NCBI RefSeq assembly: GCF_928382285.1
Contig: NZ_CAKMSS010000005.1
Coordinates: 62,001-126,000, forward strand
Origin: Rothia nasimurium
GTDB lineage: Bacteria > Actinomycetota > Actinomycetes > Actinomycetales > Micrococcaceae
DNA length: 64,000 nucleotides
Direction: 5' to 3'
Program-made: the position numbers and the translations under genes
In this document: one piece after another, positions 33,394 to 42,884 of the stretch
Layout: the number at the start of each line of letters is the position of its first letter
Numbering within the stretch: the stretch's first letter is position 1
The notes under the pieces: generated by a model
Told to the model about the DNA's origin: nothing
The model's input: only the letters and a program-made list of their open reading frames with translations
The model's database searches: none

Positions 33394-34587
33394 GTGACCG
33401 TCTTTTCACGTTTCTCCCGCGGGGCAGAAGATGCCCTGATCCGCCCTCTCACCATCGATGACCGGGCGGAACTTGAAACCATGATTGAGTCGGACCCGGT
33501 GGGCTTTCTCTTTGCCGCCGAGCACCTGCACCACTTCGGCCTACCAGCCCCTAGTGCCCTGACGTCACTGAAAACTCCCCACGGTTTCATGGGCGTCTTT
33601 GTGCCCCGCGAAGTCCCCGGAGAGATGGGACCAAAGGACGCCCCCGCCGGGTCGGCTGCGCACCTCACCGAAACCGTGGGGGAGCGCCTGCCTGCCCGTG
33701 TGCGGTCCACCCTTGAGGGACTGTTTGCGAAGGCAACCGCCAGGGTCGGCACCTCAGCTGGAGCCCACTTTGCCGAAGAGGCAGCTGCTCCGCGCACCGC
33801 CATGCCCGGTCTGGCAGAGACTCTAGTTCCGGCGTCCGCGCGTACCCCGGCGGTTGTCGAACCCCGCTACTGCCTGGTGGGGGCCTTCTGGCTGGGAGCT
33901 AACTGCGTTCCGCTCACCCTGCCCGAGGCCCACTACCGCCAGGTCGCGGCCTATATTTGGCGGCACAACCGGCGCATCGGCTCTATCTTTGGCCACCGCG
34001 AGCCGGTCATGGGAATCTGGTCGCACCTCGCTTCGCGCATGCCCACCCCCTTTGACGTACGTGAAAACCAACCCCTTCTCGAGCTGCCCGTGACCGCTGA
34101 CCTGAGCGAGCTCGTCCGCGCGCCCCTGGCCCGCCCCTCCCTCGGGGCTCCCGCCATCACAGAGCCGGTGCGCTGGGCCCGAACCGACGACAGACCCAGC
34201 CTGCTGCGGGCGTCCGTCGCTATGTTCACCGAAGAAGTCGGCTACGACCCCATGACGCGTGACCCCGCAGGCTACACCCGCCGTATCGACGAACTTACCC
34301 GTACCGGCCGCACCCTGGTGGCCGTCAATAGCGAGAACGTGGTCATTTTTAAAACTGATCTGGGCCTTGCCCACGACTCCACCTGCCAGCTTCAAGGGGT
34401 TTGGTTGCACCCCGCCTACAGAGGCCACCGCCTGGCCCCGGTACTCCTGGCTCAAGCCTGCCACCTGATTCGCCAGCGCTTCCCCCACCTATCCCTCTAC
34501 GTCAATGACTACAACGCCCCAGCCCGCGCCCTCTACGAGGCAACAGGCTGGCAACAGCGCTCAACCTTTGCCACGGTGTTGTTTTAG
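33394..34587 (+). CDS. GNAT acetyltransferase with N-terminal DUF4081-type domain
   Basis: A 397-residue protein starting at GTG 33394, 21 nt after ispG. The N-terminal part (IRPLTIDDRAELETMIESDPVGFLFAAEHL) resembles DUF4081, which in actinobacterial proteins such as mycobacterial Rv2867c precedes a GNAT domain. The GNAT motif is VWLHPAYRGHRLAPVLLAQA, followed by LYVNDYNAPARALYEATGW. An Ala/Gly/Pro-rich insertion sits at about residues 70-150 and looks poorly ordered. The acetyl acceptor is unknown. Its position between ispG and proS is conserved. Confidence 0.8.
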   Translation: MTVFSRFSRGAEDALIRPLTIDDRAELETMIESDPVGFLFAAEHLHHFGLPAPSALTSLKTPHGFMGVFVPREVPGEMGPKDAPAGSAAHLTETVGERLPARVRSTLEGLFAKATARVGTSAGAHFAEEAAAPRTAMPGLAETLVPASARTPAVVEPRYCLVGAFWLGANCVPLTLPEAHYRQVAAYIWRHNRRIGSIFGHREPVMGIWSHLASRMPTPFDVRENQPLLELPVTADLSELVRAPLARPSLGAPAITEPVRWARTDDRPSLLRASVAMFTEEVGYDPMTRDPAGYTRRIDELTRTGRTLVAVNSENVVIFKTDLGLAHDSTCQLQGVWLHPAYRGHRLAPVLLAQACHLIRQRFPHLSLYVNDYNAPARALYEATGWQQRSTFATVLF

Positions 34588-34807
34588 GTCAGAGCTGTTC
34601 CCTCGGCACTGTTTGTGCCGCGCTGTTATTAGCAGACATATCCCCCAGTGGGACCACACTTGTCCCCTAAATGGTCGGTTTCTTCCCTGTGCGTAAGCTG
34701 GTAGTTTTGAGGGTGCACACTTTTTACTCTGCATCGCAGGTCTGAAGCCCCACCCACCTCTTTCAGGCGCAGAGCACTTAAATCACCACGAACTTTTAGG
34801 GAAAGCA

Positions 34808-36484
34808 TTGAAGAGCCTCCGTACACCTCTTGGCGTATCCACCCTCCTCGGCCTTTCGCTGACCATGGCCCCCGGCGCCTTTGCCGCAGATGCCGTGACA
34901 GTGGATACCACCACCCCCATCGGCGCTTACTGGGAAAAGAATAAGGACGCCCTCGGCGCAGCAACCGGCGCCCAGCAGACCTTCGCCAACGGCGCTACCC
35001 AGCAGACCTTCGAAAACGGTGTTGTCACCCAGGGCAAGTACGGCGGCGTGCAGGCAGTTACCGGCGCGGCCGGCGAAGCCTTCATGAAGGCCGGTGGTGC
35101 TGAGAAGTTCGGCAATGCTGAGTCAGCCCCCTGGAAGCACAGCCACTGCGGTCTCTCCATCACCACCCACGACGGCAAGACCCGCTGGCTCGTAGTACTG
35201 GATGAAAAGACCCAGGCAGGCTCCTACATCAACCTCAACTCGGCAGAAGCTAAGGCTTGGCAGGCAGAGCGCTCCAAGACCCGCGCTTGCTTCACCAACA
35301 ACGCTGTTGTCGAAACCACTCCCGTGCTGCCCGAAACTCCTGCTGAGCCGGTAGCTCCTAAGACTCCGGCTGAACCCGAAACTCCGGTAGCCCCTGTTGA
35401 ACCGGTAGCACCTGAGACCCCGGTTGTTCCTGAAACCCCTGCCGAGCCTGTGGCACCTGAGACCCCGGCTGAACCCGAAACTCCGGTAGTCCCTGAGACT
35501 CCTGCCGAGCCTGTAGCTCCTGAGACTCCCGCTGAGCCCGAGACTCCCGCCGACACCAACTTCGGCGATGCCGCCAACAAGATTGCTGACGCCCGCGCGG
35601 TCGCTGCCGCTAACGGCGTAGCTGTTGCCGAAACCGGTGGCGAGCTGACCAAGGCAACCGCTGACCTGGTAACCCAGGACTTCGGCGGCAACGTCTCTGC
35701 TATCTACTCCGTTGCCCAGGACCGTGCGCTCATGATCAATACCGATGCGCTCGCAGCCTACCTGGCTCAGCCCGCTGAGTACGGTACCTACCTCTATCAG
35801 AACGAGTACACCAAGCACTGGAAGACCGGTGCCCTAGAACTGCGTGCCCTCTTCTACAACACCACCGCTGAGCAGTGCTCCACCCCCGTTACCTGGGATG
35901 ACCACGGCTACGCCCTGTACTCCACCGGTACCGCTGTTATCTCTCACTACTTCATCCAGTACGACGACTACGGTACCTGCATCAACTGGGACAATCAGAC
36001 CACCGCATCTCCCGTTACCTGGGGTGCTGGTCTGATGGACCGCACCGCAACTGGCACCGAGATCGATGCCACCTATGACTGGTCAGCAGCTAAGTTCATT
36101 CCCCTGCAGCAGGTGCTTGAACTGCGCGTAGACGCTAACAAGGTGGTCTACATCAAGGCCGATGCCCAGGGTAAGCCCCTGGCTGGTGCCCAGCCCTTTG
36201 AGTCCTCCGCGTTGACCGAGGCTCTGAACCTGGATGACCGCGGTCGTTTCTCCTCCTACAACGACTGGGCAGCCGGCGGTAACTGGAACATCTGGAACGA
36301 GATGACCATGCTTGGTGCCCCCGTTGCTGAAGCAACCGAAGCAACCGCTAACGGCACCACCATTGTGACCCAGCAGTTCGAAGGTGGCACCCTGGTCTGG
36401 ACTAAGGGCACCGCTTTCATGAACGCCGAGCTCAACGACCTGGGCCAGGCCAAGCTGGCTTGGTACACCGCCCTGGGGCTCTAA
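34808..36484 (+). CDS. Secreted protein with LGFP-like modules and a Pro-Glu-Thr repeat linker
   Basis: The product is 558 residues from TTG 34808, with AGGGAAAGC upstream. A signal peptide spans residues 1 to about 27 ([13 protein letters not shown]). The N-terminal LGFP-like region ([22 protein letters not shown]) precedes a linker at about residues 170-255 made of repeated [10 protein letters not shown] units. A further exported domain and a C-terminal LGFP-type repeat (LGAPVAEA...[16 protein letters not shown]) follow. LGFP modules are tied to mycolate/arabinogalactan-type walls in corynebacteria; here the target is unknown. No LPXTG motif is present. The 220 bp upstream hold no other gene. 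Confidence 0.75.
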   Translation: MKSLRTPLGVSTLLGLSLTMAPGAFAADAVTVDTTTPIGAYWEKNKDALGAATGAQQTFANGATQQTFENGVVTQGKYGGVQAVTGAAGEAFMKAGGAEKFGNAESAPWKHSHCGLSITTHDGKTRWLVVLDEKTQAGSYINLNSAEAKAWQAERSKTRACFTNNAVVETTPVLPETPAEPVAPKTPAEPETPVAPVEPVAPETPVVPETPAEPVAPETPAEPETPVVPETPAEPVAPETPAEPETPADTNFGDAANKIADARAVAAANGVAVAETGGELTKATADLVTQDFGGNVSAIYSVAQDRALMINTDALAAYLAQPAEYGTYLYQNEYTKHWKTGALELRALFYNTTAEQCSTPVTWDDHGYALYSTGTAVISHYFIQYDDYGTCINWDNQTTASPVTWGAGLMDRTATGTEIDATYDWSAAKFIPLQQVLELRVDANKVVYIKADAQGKPLAGAQPFESSALTEALNLDDRGRFSSYNDWAAGGNWNIWNEMTMLGAPVAEATEATANGTTIVTQQFEGGTLVWTKGTAFMNAELNDLGQAKLAWYTALGL

Positions 36485-36513
36485 GCCCCTAGACTGAGCA
36501 GATTTTTCTGCGC

Positions 36514-36567
36514 GGACGCCGGCCCCCACCTCCTTGCCCATAGGCAGGGGAGTGGGGGCCGGCGTCC
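36514..36567 (+). terminator. Hairpin after the LGFP protein gene
   Basis: GGACGCCGGCCCCCAC (36514-36529) pairs perfectly with GTGGGGGCCGGCGTCC (36552-36567). There is no T-run after it, but a TTTTT run lies just before. The remaining 128 bp to proS hold its promoter region (TTGGCGGTAAACTGG near 36608). Confidence 0.7.
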
Positions 36568-36695
36568 TGTCATAAGCCCCATCGGTGCAGTGGGTACACG
36601 TTCAGTCGGTTGGCGGTAAACTGGTAGATAAGTATGCCCGCCCCGGCCAGATCGCCGAGCAGAGTGGGCCCCGTACGAGAGAAGCGAGAAACCAC

Positions 36696-38495
36696 TTGGT
36701 CCAGCGCCTGTCACACCTGTTCCTGCGCACCCTGCGCGAAGACCCCGTTGATGCCGAAGTTGCAAGCCACAAGCTGCTGGTACGTGCCGGTTACATCCGC
36801 CGTGCCGCCCCCGGTGTGTACACCTGGCTGCCCCTGGGCCTGAAGGTGCTGGGCAAAATTGAAAACATCGTGCGTGAGGAAATGAACGCCATCGGTGCCC
36901 AGGAAGTCCACTTCCCGGCCCTGCTACCCCGCGAACCCTACGAGGCCACCAACCGCTGGGAAGAGTACGGCGATAACCTCTTCCGTCTGCAGGACCGCAA
37001 GGGCGCAGACATGCTGCTGGCTCCCACCCACGAGGAAATGTTTACCCTGCTGGTCAAGGACCTCTACACCTCCTACAAGGACCTGCCGGTTTACCTCTAC
37101 CAGATTCAGACTAAGTACCGCGATGAGGCCCGCCCCCGTGCTGGCCTGCTGCGCGGCCGCGAGTTCATCATGAAGGACTCCTATTCCTTCAACGTGGATG
37201 ACGAGGGCCTAGAAGAGGCCTACCAGGCCCACCGCGCCGCCTACATCAAGATTTTTGAGCGCCTGGGTCTTGAGATCGCTATCGTTCAGGCCCAGTCCGG
37301 TGCTATGGGTGGCTCCCGTTCCGAGGAGTTCCTGCACCCCACCCCGATTGGTGAAGACACCTTCGTGCGCTCCGAGGGCGGCTATGCGGCTAACGTTGAG
37401 GCCGTGACCACCGTGGTGCCCGAGCCCGTAGACGCGTCAGCCACCCCCGCTGCCCGCGTTGAGCTGACCCCCGACTCACCGACCATTGAAACCCTGGTTG
37501 ACCAGTCCAATACCCTGCACCCGCGCGAGGGCGAGCCCTGGACCGCCGCCGACACCCTCAAGAACGTGGTGCTGGCTGTTATCCTGCCCGACGGCACCCG
37601 CCAGCTGGTTGCTATCGGCGTACCCGGCGACCGTGCCGTTGACCTGGGCCGCGTTGAGGTTAATGTTGGTGCCCTGCTGGGCGTTGGCGGCGAAGTTGAG
37701 GTTGAAGCTGCCAGCGAAGAGGACTTCAAGAAGTTCCCGCAGCTGGTCAAGGGCTACATTGGCCCCGGTCTGACCCTGAATGAGAAGCTGCTAGGCGTTG
37801 AGTCAGCCACCGGCATCCCCTACTTCGTTGATCCCCGCGTGGTCGAAGGCTCAGCCTGGATCACCGGCGCTAACGAGGACCAGAAGCACGTCTACGACCT
37901 GGTGCTGGGCCGTGACTTTGAAGCTGACGGCGTGATTGAGGCCTGCGAGGTGCGCGAGGGCGACCCCGCACCGGACGGCTCCGGCCCCCTGATTGCTGCC
38001 CGCGGTATCGAGATGGGCCACATCTTCGCCCTGGGCCGCAAGTACGCAGAAGCCCTAGGCCTGAAGGTACTGGACCAGAACGGCAAGCTGCAGACCGTCA
38101 CCATGGGCTCCTACGGCGTGGGCGTCACCCGCGCCCTGGCTGCCATTGCCGAGGGCAACCACGACGAGAAGGGCCTGATCTGGCCCCGCAACCTGGCACC
38201 TGCCGACGTTCACGTGGTCATGACTGGTAAGGGCACCGAGGTCGCAGAAGGTGCAGAAAAGCTGGTTGCCGACCTTGAAGCAGCCGGTCTGGATGTCATG
38301 TTCGATGACCGCCCCAAGGTATCTCCCGGGGTTAAGTTTGGCGATGCTGAACTGCTGGGTGTACCTACTATCGTGGTGGTTGGTCGAGGCTTTGCCGAGG
38401 GCAAGGTCGAAATCAAGGACCGCCGCAGTGGCGAGGCCCGTGAGGTTGCTGTTGAGGATGCTGTAGCAGAGCTGCTGGCTGAGATCCAGCGCTAA
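36696..38495 (+). CDS. proS: Prolyl-tRNA synthetase
   Basis: The product is 599 residues from TTG 36696 ([17 protein letters not shown]), the usual family start; the open frame from 36585 adds unlike sequence. It is a class II synthetase: motif 1 in [24 protein letters not shown], motif 2 in [28 protein letters not shown] and motif 3 in [14 protein letters not shown]. The insertion domain for editing misacylated Ala-tRNA is present at about residues 220-390, giving the bacterial long form. A GAGAGAAGCGAGAAA stretch serves as the weak ribosome binding region. Confidence 0.96.
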   Translation: MVQRLSHLFLRTLREDPVDAEVASHKLLVRAGYIRRAAPGVYTWLPLGLKVLGKIENIVREEMNAIGAQEVHFPALLPREPYEATNRWEEYGDNLFRLQDRKGADMLLAPTHEEMFTLLVKDLYTSYKDLPVYLYQIQTKYRDEARPRAGLLRGREFIMKDSYSFNVDDEGLEEAYQAHRAAYIKIFERLGLEIAIVQAQSGAMGGSRSEEFLHPTPIGEDTFVRSEGGYAANVEAVTTVVPEPVDASATPAARVELTPDSPTIETLVDQSNTLHPREGEPWTAADTLKNVVLAVILPDGTRQLVAIGVPGDRAVDLGRVEVNVGALLGVGGEVEVEAASEEDFKKFPQLVKGYIGPGLTLNEKLLGVESATGIPYFVDPRVVEGSAWITGANEDQKHVYDLVLGRDFEADGVIEACEVREGDPAPDGSGPLIAARGIEMGHIFALGRKYAEALGLKVLDQNGKLQTVTMGSYGVGVTRALAAIAEGNHDEKGLIWPRNLAPADVHVVMTGKGTEVAEGAEKLVADLEAAGLDVMFDDRPKVSPGVKFGDAELLGVPTIVVVGRGFAEGKVEIKDRRSGEAREVAVEDAVAELLAEIQR

Positions 38496-38506
38496 GCACC
38501 CCAGGT

Positions 38507-38569
38507 AGGTACCATCTACGTCAGAAAAGACCACCAACGAGCTGGTCATTTCTGACTTAGATGGTACCT
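38507..38569. repeat. Palindromic repeat D, copy 2
   Basis: Outer arms AGGTACCATCT (38507-38517) and AGATGGTACCT (38559-38569); inner arms GTCAGAAA (38520-38527) and TTTCTGAC (38549-38556). It shares sequence and position (just after a stop codon, here proS) with copy 1 at 25.1 kb. Confidence 0.88.
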
Positions 38570-38604
38570 TGTGGTTTAACCGCACTCCCAGGAAAGGCAG
38601 AAGC

Positions 38605-39405
38605 GTGCTCGATACCCTCGGCTTTGACTCTCTCGGCCTTGAGCCGACCACGCTAGTTTTGTTGCTTCTGGCTGCCCTAGCCGCTGGCTGGGTGGACGCC
38701 GTCGTGGGCGGCGGCGGCATGATTCAGCTTCCCGCGGTTCTCATGGTTCCTGGGCTTTCACCGGTGCAAGCCCTCGCCGTGAACAAGCTGGGGTCTGTCT
38801 TCGGTACCCTCACCAGTGCCGCAACCTACCTGCGGCGCACCCCGGTTGATGTGCGCACCACCCTGCCTGCGGCGTCCTTGGCCTTTGTGACCAGCATGGG
38901 CGGGGCCCTGGTCGCCACCGCCCTCCCCGAAGAACTCTTCAAGCCCATCATCGTACTGGCTCTGCTACTGGTGCTGGTCTACACAGTGTTCAAGCCTTCA
39001 CTCGGTGAACTGACCCAGCTAAAACACCGGGGGCTCAAGCACCTCATGGTGGGGCTGGGAATCGGCGCGATCATCGGTTTTTATGACGGGCTGCTGGGCC
39101 CTGGCACCGGCTCTTTTCTGATGATGGCCATGGTGTCGTTGATGGGCTACAGCTTCTTGCAGTCAACAGCCCAGACCAAGATTATTAATGCCGCTACTAA
39201 CCTGGGAGCTCTGGTGCTGTTTGCGGTGGCAGGTCAGCAGGTGTGGGCTCTTGGCCTTTTGCTGGGAGCAGCGAATATGGTGGGTGGCTACCTGGGAGCG
39301 CGTACGGCGCTGGCCCGGGGGAGCCGCTTTATTCGCTGGATGATGATTGTGGTAGTCAGCGCCCTCATTATTAAGCTGGGCACCGATGTTCTGGGTACCC
39401 TTTAG
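38605..39405 (+). CDS. TSUP-family (TauE/SafE) transporter
   Basis: The product is 266 residues from GTG 38605, with AGGAAAGG upstream. About eight membrane helices are visible. Two half-repeats carry the family motifs GWVDAVVGGGGMIQLPAVLM (N-terminal) and IIGFYDGLLGPGTGSFLMMAM (C-terminal). TSUP proteins export or import sulfur-containing organic anions such as sulfite, sulfoacetate or taurine products; the substrate here is unknown. The stop codon overlaps the end of the convergent gene by 4 bp. Confidence 0.9.
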   Translation: MLDTLGFDSLGLEPTTLVLLLLAALAAGWVDAVVGGGGMIQLPAVLMVPGLSPVQALAVNKLGSVFGTLTSAATYLRRTPVDVRTTLPAASLAFVTSMGGALVATALPEELFKPIIVLALLLVLVYTVFKPSLGELTQLKHRGLKHLMVGLGIGAIIGFYDGLLGPGTGSFLMMAMVSLMGYSFLQSTAQTKIINAATNLGALVLFAVAGQQVWALGLLLGAANMVGGYLGARTALARGSRFIRWMMIVVVSALIIKLGTDVLGTL

Positions 39406-40298
39406 GCAGCAAGCTCCTGGCTATCGAGGGCCAGAATGAGGGCGAGGGCTTCAATATCATCTGCTGACGTTGCGAGGGTCTGGTCGGCCAGGGCAGCGCG
39501 GGCGTTGGATTCAATAGCCGCGGTGAAGTCGGTGAGCTGCTGAGGGGCGTCCGCTGCGTCGGCGATGGGGTAGGACGCCGCGGGCGCCTCAAAGGCTCCA
39601 TAGCAGGTCAGGACGGGGGCAGCTAGCTGCCCCATGCGGTCTGTAGCGGTTGCCAGCTGATCAGCCTGTTCTGCTACGGGTGCATAGCCCTGCTCCGCCC
39701 GGGCAAGATACACTTCGCTAACGTAGTTGAGCTGGTAGATGCTCTCTTGCAGGGGAATCAGCGAGGCAGGCTGGGCTACCTGCCCACCGGTAGAAGAATC
39801 AGTGACGCCCGCAGCAAGCTGCTCGTCGCCGCAGCTGTAGCTAGTCACCTGATCTAGCTCATCGGAGAGGGCCTCGGGGTAGGTCTGCTCGGTCAGCTCG
39901 TCCTGCTGGGCCGCGCCCCACACGTCAACAACGGCGGTGAGAGCCCGGGCCCGATCACCGGCGTCCTGGGTTGAAAAACCTACCTCAAGCAGGGCCGAAA
40001 CCGTGCTCTGTAGCTGCTGCTCTACCGGCTCATAGTCCGTGACCATCACATCTTGAGCCGCAGGCGCAAGGGACTCAAGGGCGGCTTGCGCCGCCTGCCC
40101 CAACGCGTCCTGACCCGACTCATCAGCTGCCTGCTGCAGGGCGGTCAGCTGGGCAGCCATGGTGCTCTGATCGCTAAGGTCAGCGCGTATCTGTTCAGCC
40201 TGACGCTGTGAAAACCACCCGAGGGCAAGGAGCACCACCAGCAGGCCAGCTAATAGAGCGGCCACAAGTACCGGGGCTAGACGAACAGAGCGATTCAT
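39402..40298 (-). CDS. Membrane-anchored helical protein, possibly DUF4439 (ferritin-like)
   Basis: The product is 298 residues from ATG 40298, with GGAAGGTTG upstream. An N-terminal anchor (LVAALLAGLLVVLLALGWF) precedes an Ala/Gln-rich, mostly helical region. The C-terminal part (LIPLQESIYQLNYVSEVYLARAEQGYAPVAEQ...) has the spaced Glu/Tyr pattern of four-helix ferritin-like proteins. In mycobacteria a DUF4439 gene (Rv2844) lies divergently next to rimP, the same place as here, and this is the main support. No metal-binding set can be confirmed. Treat the family name as tentative. Confidence 0.5.
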   Translation of the reverse strand: MNRSVRLAPVLVAALLAGLLVVLLALGWFSQRQAEQIRADLSDQSTMAAQLTALQQAADESGQDALGQAAQAALESLAPAAQDVMVTDYEPVEQQLQSTVSALLEVGFSTQDAGDRARALTAVVDVWGAAQQDELTEQTYPEALSDELDQVTSYSCGDEQLAAGVTDSSTGGQVAQPASLIPLQESIYQLNYVSEVYLARAEQGYAPVAEQADQLATATDRMGQLAAPVLTCYGAFEAPAASYPIADAADAPQQLTDFTAAIESNARAALADQTLATSADDIEALALILALDSQELAA

Positions 40299-40463
40299 AG
40301 GGAGCAACCTTCCACACGATAGAGGCGGGCTAAAGCCCACCTCCCATTCTGCCAAAAAGTCCTCGCACCTGCCCGCCCTCAGCGAATTCCCGGCAACGGG
40401 GTTAGGTGCGAGTGATAGGCTTGAATGAATCTACTTGCCCCTCAACGTCAGGAGTTACGCGCG

Positions 40464-41063
40464 ATGGCATCACCCAAAGCCAGCAAAAAGGACGCCCCCA
40501 ACGCCCGCGAGCGCCGGGCCGCTGCCCGCGCTGAGCAGGGCATTACCCAAAAGGCTCCCGCAGGTAGCTTTGTGAGTGTTGAGGGTGTGCGCGAGGCCGT
40601 CACCCAGGTCGTGGAGCAGGAATTCAAACTGGTGCTGGAGAAACTGACCGCTAAGGGAAGCGGGGCTAACCGTACCCTGGAAATTGTGGTGGACTACCCC
40701 GAAGACCGCACCGACGCCCTGTCACTCGATACTATCGCTGAGGTGTCGCAAGCCCTATCGTCTGCCCTGGATGCGGCTGACGATGGCGAAGTGCCCTACT
40801 CATTAGAGGTTTCCTCCCGCGGTGTGACCAGCCCTCTTACTGAGACCCGCCACTGGAAGCGGTCTATCGACCGTCTCATCGAGATCACTGAGACCGGGGG
40901 AGAAAAGTACCTGGCCCGACTCGATTTTGTGACCGAGGAAGGCCCGGTCCTGCGCCGGAAGAAAGAAACCAAGAAGGGCCAGCCCGAGAGCTACCGCGAT
41001 GCCGTCACTCTTCCCTGGGCTACAATTTCTGCCGCAAAGGTAGAAATTGAATTCAACCGCTAG
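40464..41063 (+). CDS. rimP: Ribosome maturation factor RimP
   Basis: The product is 199 residues from ATG 40464, chosen for its AGGAG site; an ATG at 40425 lacks one. It helps assemble the 30S subunit. The alpha/beta N-terminal domain has LEIVVDYPED and AEVSQALSSALD; the conserved YSLEVSSRGVTSPLTETRHWKRSIDRLIEI precedes the SH3-like C-terminal domain. An N-terminal basic tail is present. First gene of the rimP-nusA-ylxR-infB cluster. Confidence 0.95.
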   Translation: MASPKASKKDAPNARERRAAARAEQGITQKAPAGSFVSVEGVREAVTQVVEQEFKLVLEKLTAKGSGANRTLEIVVDYPEDRTDALSLDTIAEVSQALSSALDAADDGEVPYSLEVSSRGVTSPLTETRHWKRSIDRLIEITETGGEKYLARLDFVTEEGPVLRRKKETKKGQPESYRDAVTLPWATISAAKVEIEFNR

Positions 41064-41199
41064 CAAGTACTCGCTAGAATATAGAAACAAGACCACAACT
41101 CAATACTTTTGAGGCAGCGCGCTATAGGCGCGCGAACATACACCGCAAGCGGTGCCGGAGCATTTTGCCCCGGCACCGTGTTACACGGAAGGGCCAACC

Positions 41200-42240
41200 A
41201 TGGACATTGATTTGAGCAACCTCCGCCTGCTCGAAAAAGAGCGCGACATCTCAATCGACACCCTGATCCCGATGATTGAGAGCGCCATCCTGCTGGCCTA
41301 CCAGAAGCAGCCCGGTGCTATCCGCGGCTCACGTGCTGAGCTTGACCGCACCAGCGGTAAGGTCACTATCTGGGCTCCTGAGCTCGATGAGAATGATCAG
41401 CAAATCGGGGAGTTCGACGACACCCCCAATAACTTTGGCCGTATCGCAGCTTCAACTGCCCGCCAGGTCATCCAGCAGCGTCTGCGCGATGCCCAGGATT
41501 CAGCCGTGCTCGGTGAGTTCAAAGACCGCGAAGGTCAGCTGATTTCCGGCGTTATTCAGCAGGGCCCCAACCCCCGCATGATCCACGTCGACCTCGGCAC
41601 CCTTGAAGCTGTTCTCCCTACCGCCGAGCAGGTACCCGGTGAGCGCTACGCCCACAACACCCGCATCCGCGCCTACGTACTAGAAGCCAGGCGTGGTCCC
41701 AAGGGTCCCTCCATCGTGCTTTCCCGCTCCCACCCCAACCTGGTGCGTCGCCTCTTTGAGCATGAGGTTCCCGAAATCGCCGATGGCTCAGTTGAAATCA
41801 TGGCCATTGCCCGCGAAGCCGGCCACCGCACCAAGATTGCTGTACGCGCCACCAAGCCCGGTGTTAACCCCAAGGGCTCGTGCATCGGCGAAATGGGTGC
41901 CCGAGTTCGCGCGGTGATGGGTGAGCTCAACAACGAGAAGATTGATATCGTTGACCACTCCGAGAGCCCCGAAGAGTTCATTGCCGCAGCTCTCTCACCG
42001 GCTAAGGTCAGCGAAGTTACCGTCACTGAACGTAAGACCTTCTCTGCCCGTGCAATCGTGCCCGATGACCAGCTTTCCCTGGCCATCGGCAAGGAAGGGC
42101 AGAATGCCCGTCTGGCTGCTAAGCTCACCGGCTGGCGTATCGACATCATCTCAGCCTCCAAATACGAAGCCGCAATGGCAGCAGCCCGAGCAGCCCAGGA
42201 AGAAAGCGCTGAAGAAGCGCCCGAATCTGACGCTGAATAA
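41200..42240 (+). CDS. nusA: Transcription termination/antitermination factor NusA
   Basis: A 346-residue protein from ATG 41200, with GGAAGGGCC upstream. It binds RNA polymerase and nascent RNA. The N-terminal domain starts [23 protein letters not shown]. The S1 domain contains [22 protein letters not shown], then KH1 ([20 protein letters not shown]...[19 protein letters not shown]) and KH2 ([24 protein letters not shown]). No C-terminal acidic repeats, as is usual outside proteobacteria. Confidence 0.97.
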   Translation: MDIDLSNLRLLEKERDISIDTLIPMIESAILLAYQKQPGAIRGSRAELDRTSGKVTIWAPELDENDQQIGEFDDTPNNFGRIAASTARQVIQQRLRDAQDSAVLGEFKDREGQLISGVIQQGPNPRMIHVDLGTLEAVLPTAEQVPGERYAHNTRIRAYVLEARRGPKGPSIVLSRSHPNLVRRLFEHEVPEIADGSVEIMAIAREAGHRTKIAVRATKPGVNPKGSCIGEMGARVRAVMGELNNEKIDIVDHSESPEEFIAAALSPAKVSEVTVTERKTFSARAIVPDDQLSLAIGKEGQNARLAAKLTGWRIDIISASKYEAAMAAARAAQEESAEEAPESDAE

Positions 42241-42264
42241 GAGAGCTGACTAACATATTTGCCG

Positions 42265-42286
42265 TTAGCCCCCGCAAGGGGGCTAA
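42265..42286 (+). terminator. Hairpin between nusA and ylxR
   Basis: TTAGCCCCC-GCAA-GGGGGCTAA is a perfect 9-bp stem with a stable GCAA tetraloop. It lacks a T-run, so it may pause transcription. Two CTATAGAG copies (near 42292 and 42311) downstream look like -10 elements for a promoter of ylxR-infB. Confidence 0.65.
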
Positions 42287-42409
42287 ACTGGTCTATAGAG
42301 GTCACATCACTATAGAGTGCTCATGACTGGTCAGCAGCCAGCCATGCCTGCCAGATCGCGCTAATGAGCTGGCAGTAAATAGGTCAACAACACGAAGGGA
42401 GCGCCCCAG

Positions 42410-42655
42410 CTGCACACCCCCGTCCGCACCTGCATCGGCTGTCGAACCACAGCACCCGCCCACGACCTCGTCCGTATAGCCCTGACCCAGACTGAACCAC
42501 CGCGTGCAGTCTTTGACCGGGCCAAAAACCTCCCGGGGCGTGGAGCCTGGCTCCACCACACACCCGAATGCCTTGCCCAAGCGCTTAAGAAAAACGTGCT
42601 CGCCAGGGCCTTTAGAACCCGGGTCGAAGCCAAGGAACTGGTGATCCCAGCATAA
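42410..42655 (+). CDS. ylxR: YlxR-family (DUF448) RNA-binding protein, apparent CTG start
   Basis: An 81-residue protein with the family hallmarks RTCIGCR near the N-terminus, LVRIAL and NLPGRGAWLHHTPECL. YlxR modulates RNase P or transcription in other bacteria. The frame has a TAG upstream at 42379, and between that stop and TCIGC there is no ATG, GTG or TTG. The only plausible start is the CTG at 42410, preceded 8 nt upstream by AAGGGAG. Its place between nusA and infB is universal. Too short for a 60-codon ATG search. Confidence 0.85.
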   Translation: MHTPVRTCIGCRTTAPAHDLVRIALTQTEPPRAVFDRAKNLPGRGAWLHHTPECLAQALKKNVLARAFRTRVEAKELVIPA

Positions 42656-42747
42656 TGGGGCACCGGTTCAACCCCGCTAGGGGTGGCGAACCAACAATGT
42701 CAACGAGTTTGACGACTTACTGTGTACGAAAGCGAGTCAGAAAACTG

Positions 42748-42884
42748 ATGGAAACCCGATGAGTGCCGCGCAATGAGTACTTTCCTGTGCTCGCCCACCG
42801 GCAAAAACCCAGCTACAACCCAGCTGACACCTCATACAAACTGAAGGTTCGCCCCTGTTCGGTGCGAACCAGAACAGGAGAAAA
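42748..42884 (+). promoter_or_regulatory. infB leader with chained mini-ORFs and alternative hairpins
   Basis: Three ORFs are linked by ATGA overlaps: 42748-42762 (4 codons), 42759-42776 (5 codons) and 42773-42844 (23 codons). Then GGTTCG (42846-42851) can pair with CGAACC (42865-42870). Alternatively CCTGTTC (42854-42860) pairs with GAACAGG (42872-42878), which covers the CAGGAG ribosome binding site of infB. The two pairings exclude each other. The stretch 42656-42747 shows no further structure I can name. Confidence 0.6.

Noticed and set aside
35330..35565. Tandem repeats as a possible CRISPR array
   Set aside because: The units are coding, variable and in frame with the secreted protein.
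36585..36695. Extended N-terminus of ProS
   Set aside because: The extension overlaps the presumed promoter and differs from the usual ProS start, which begins at TTG 36696.
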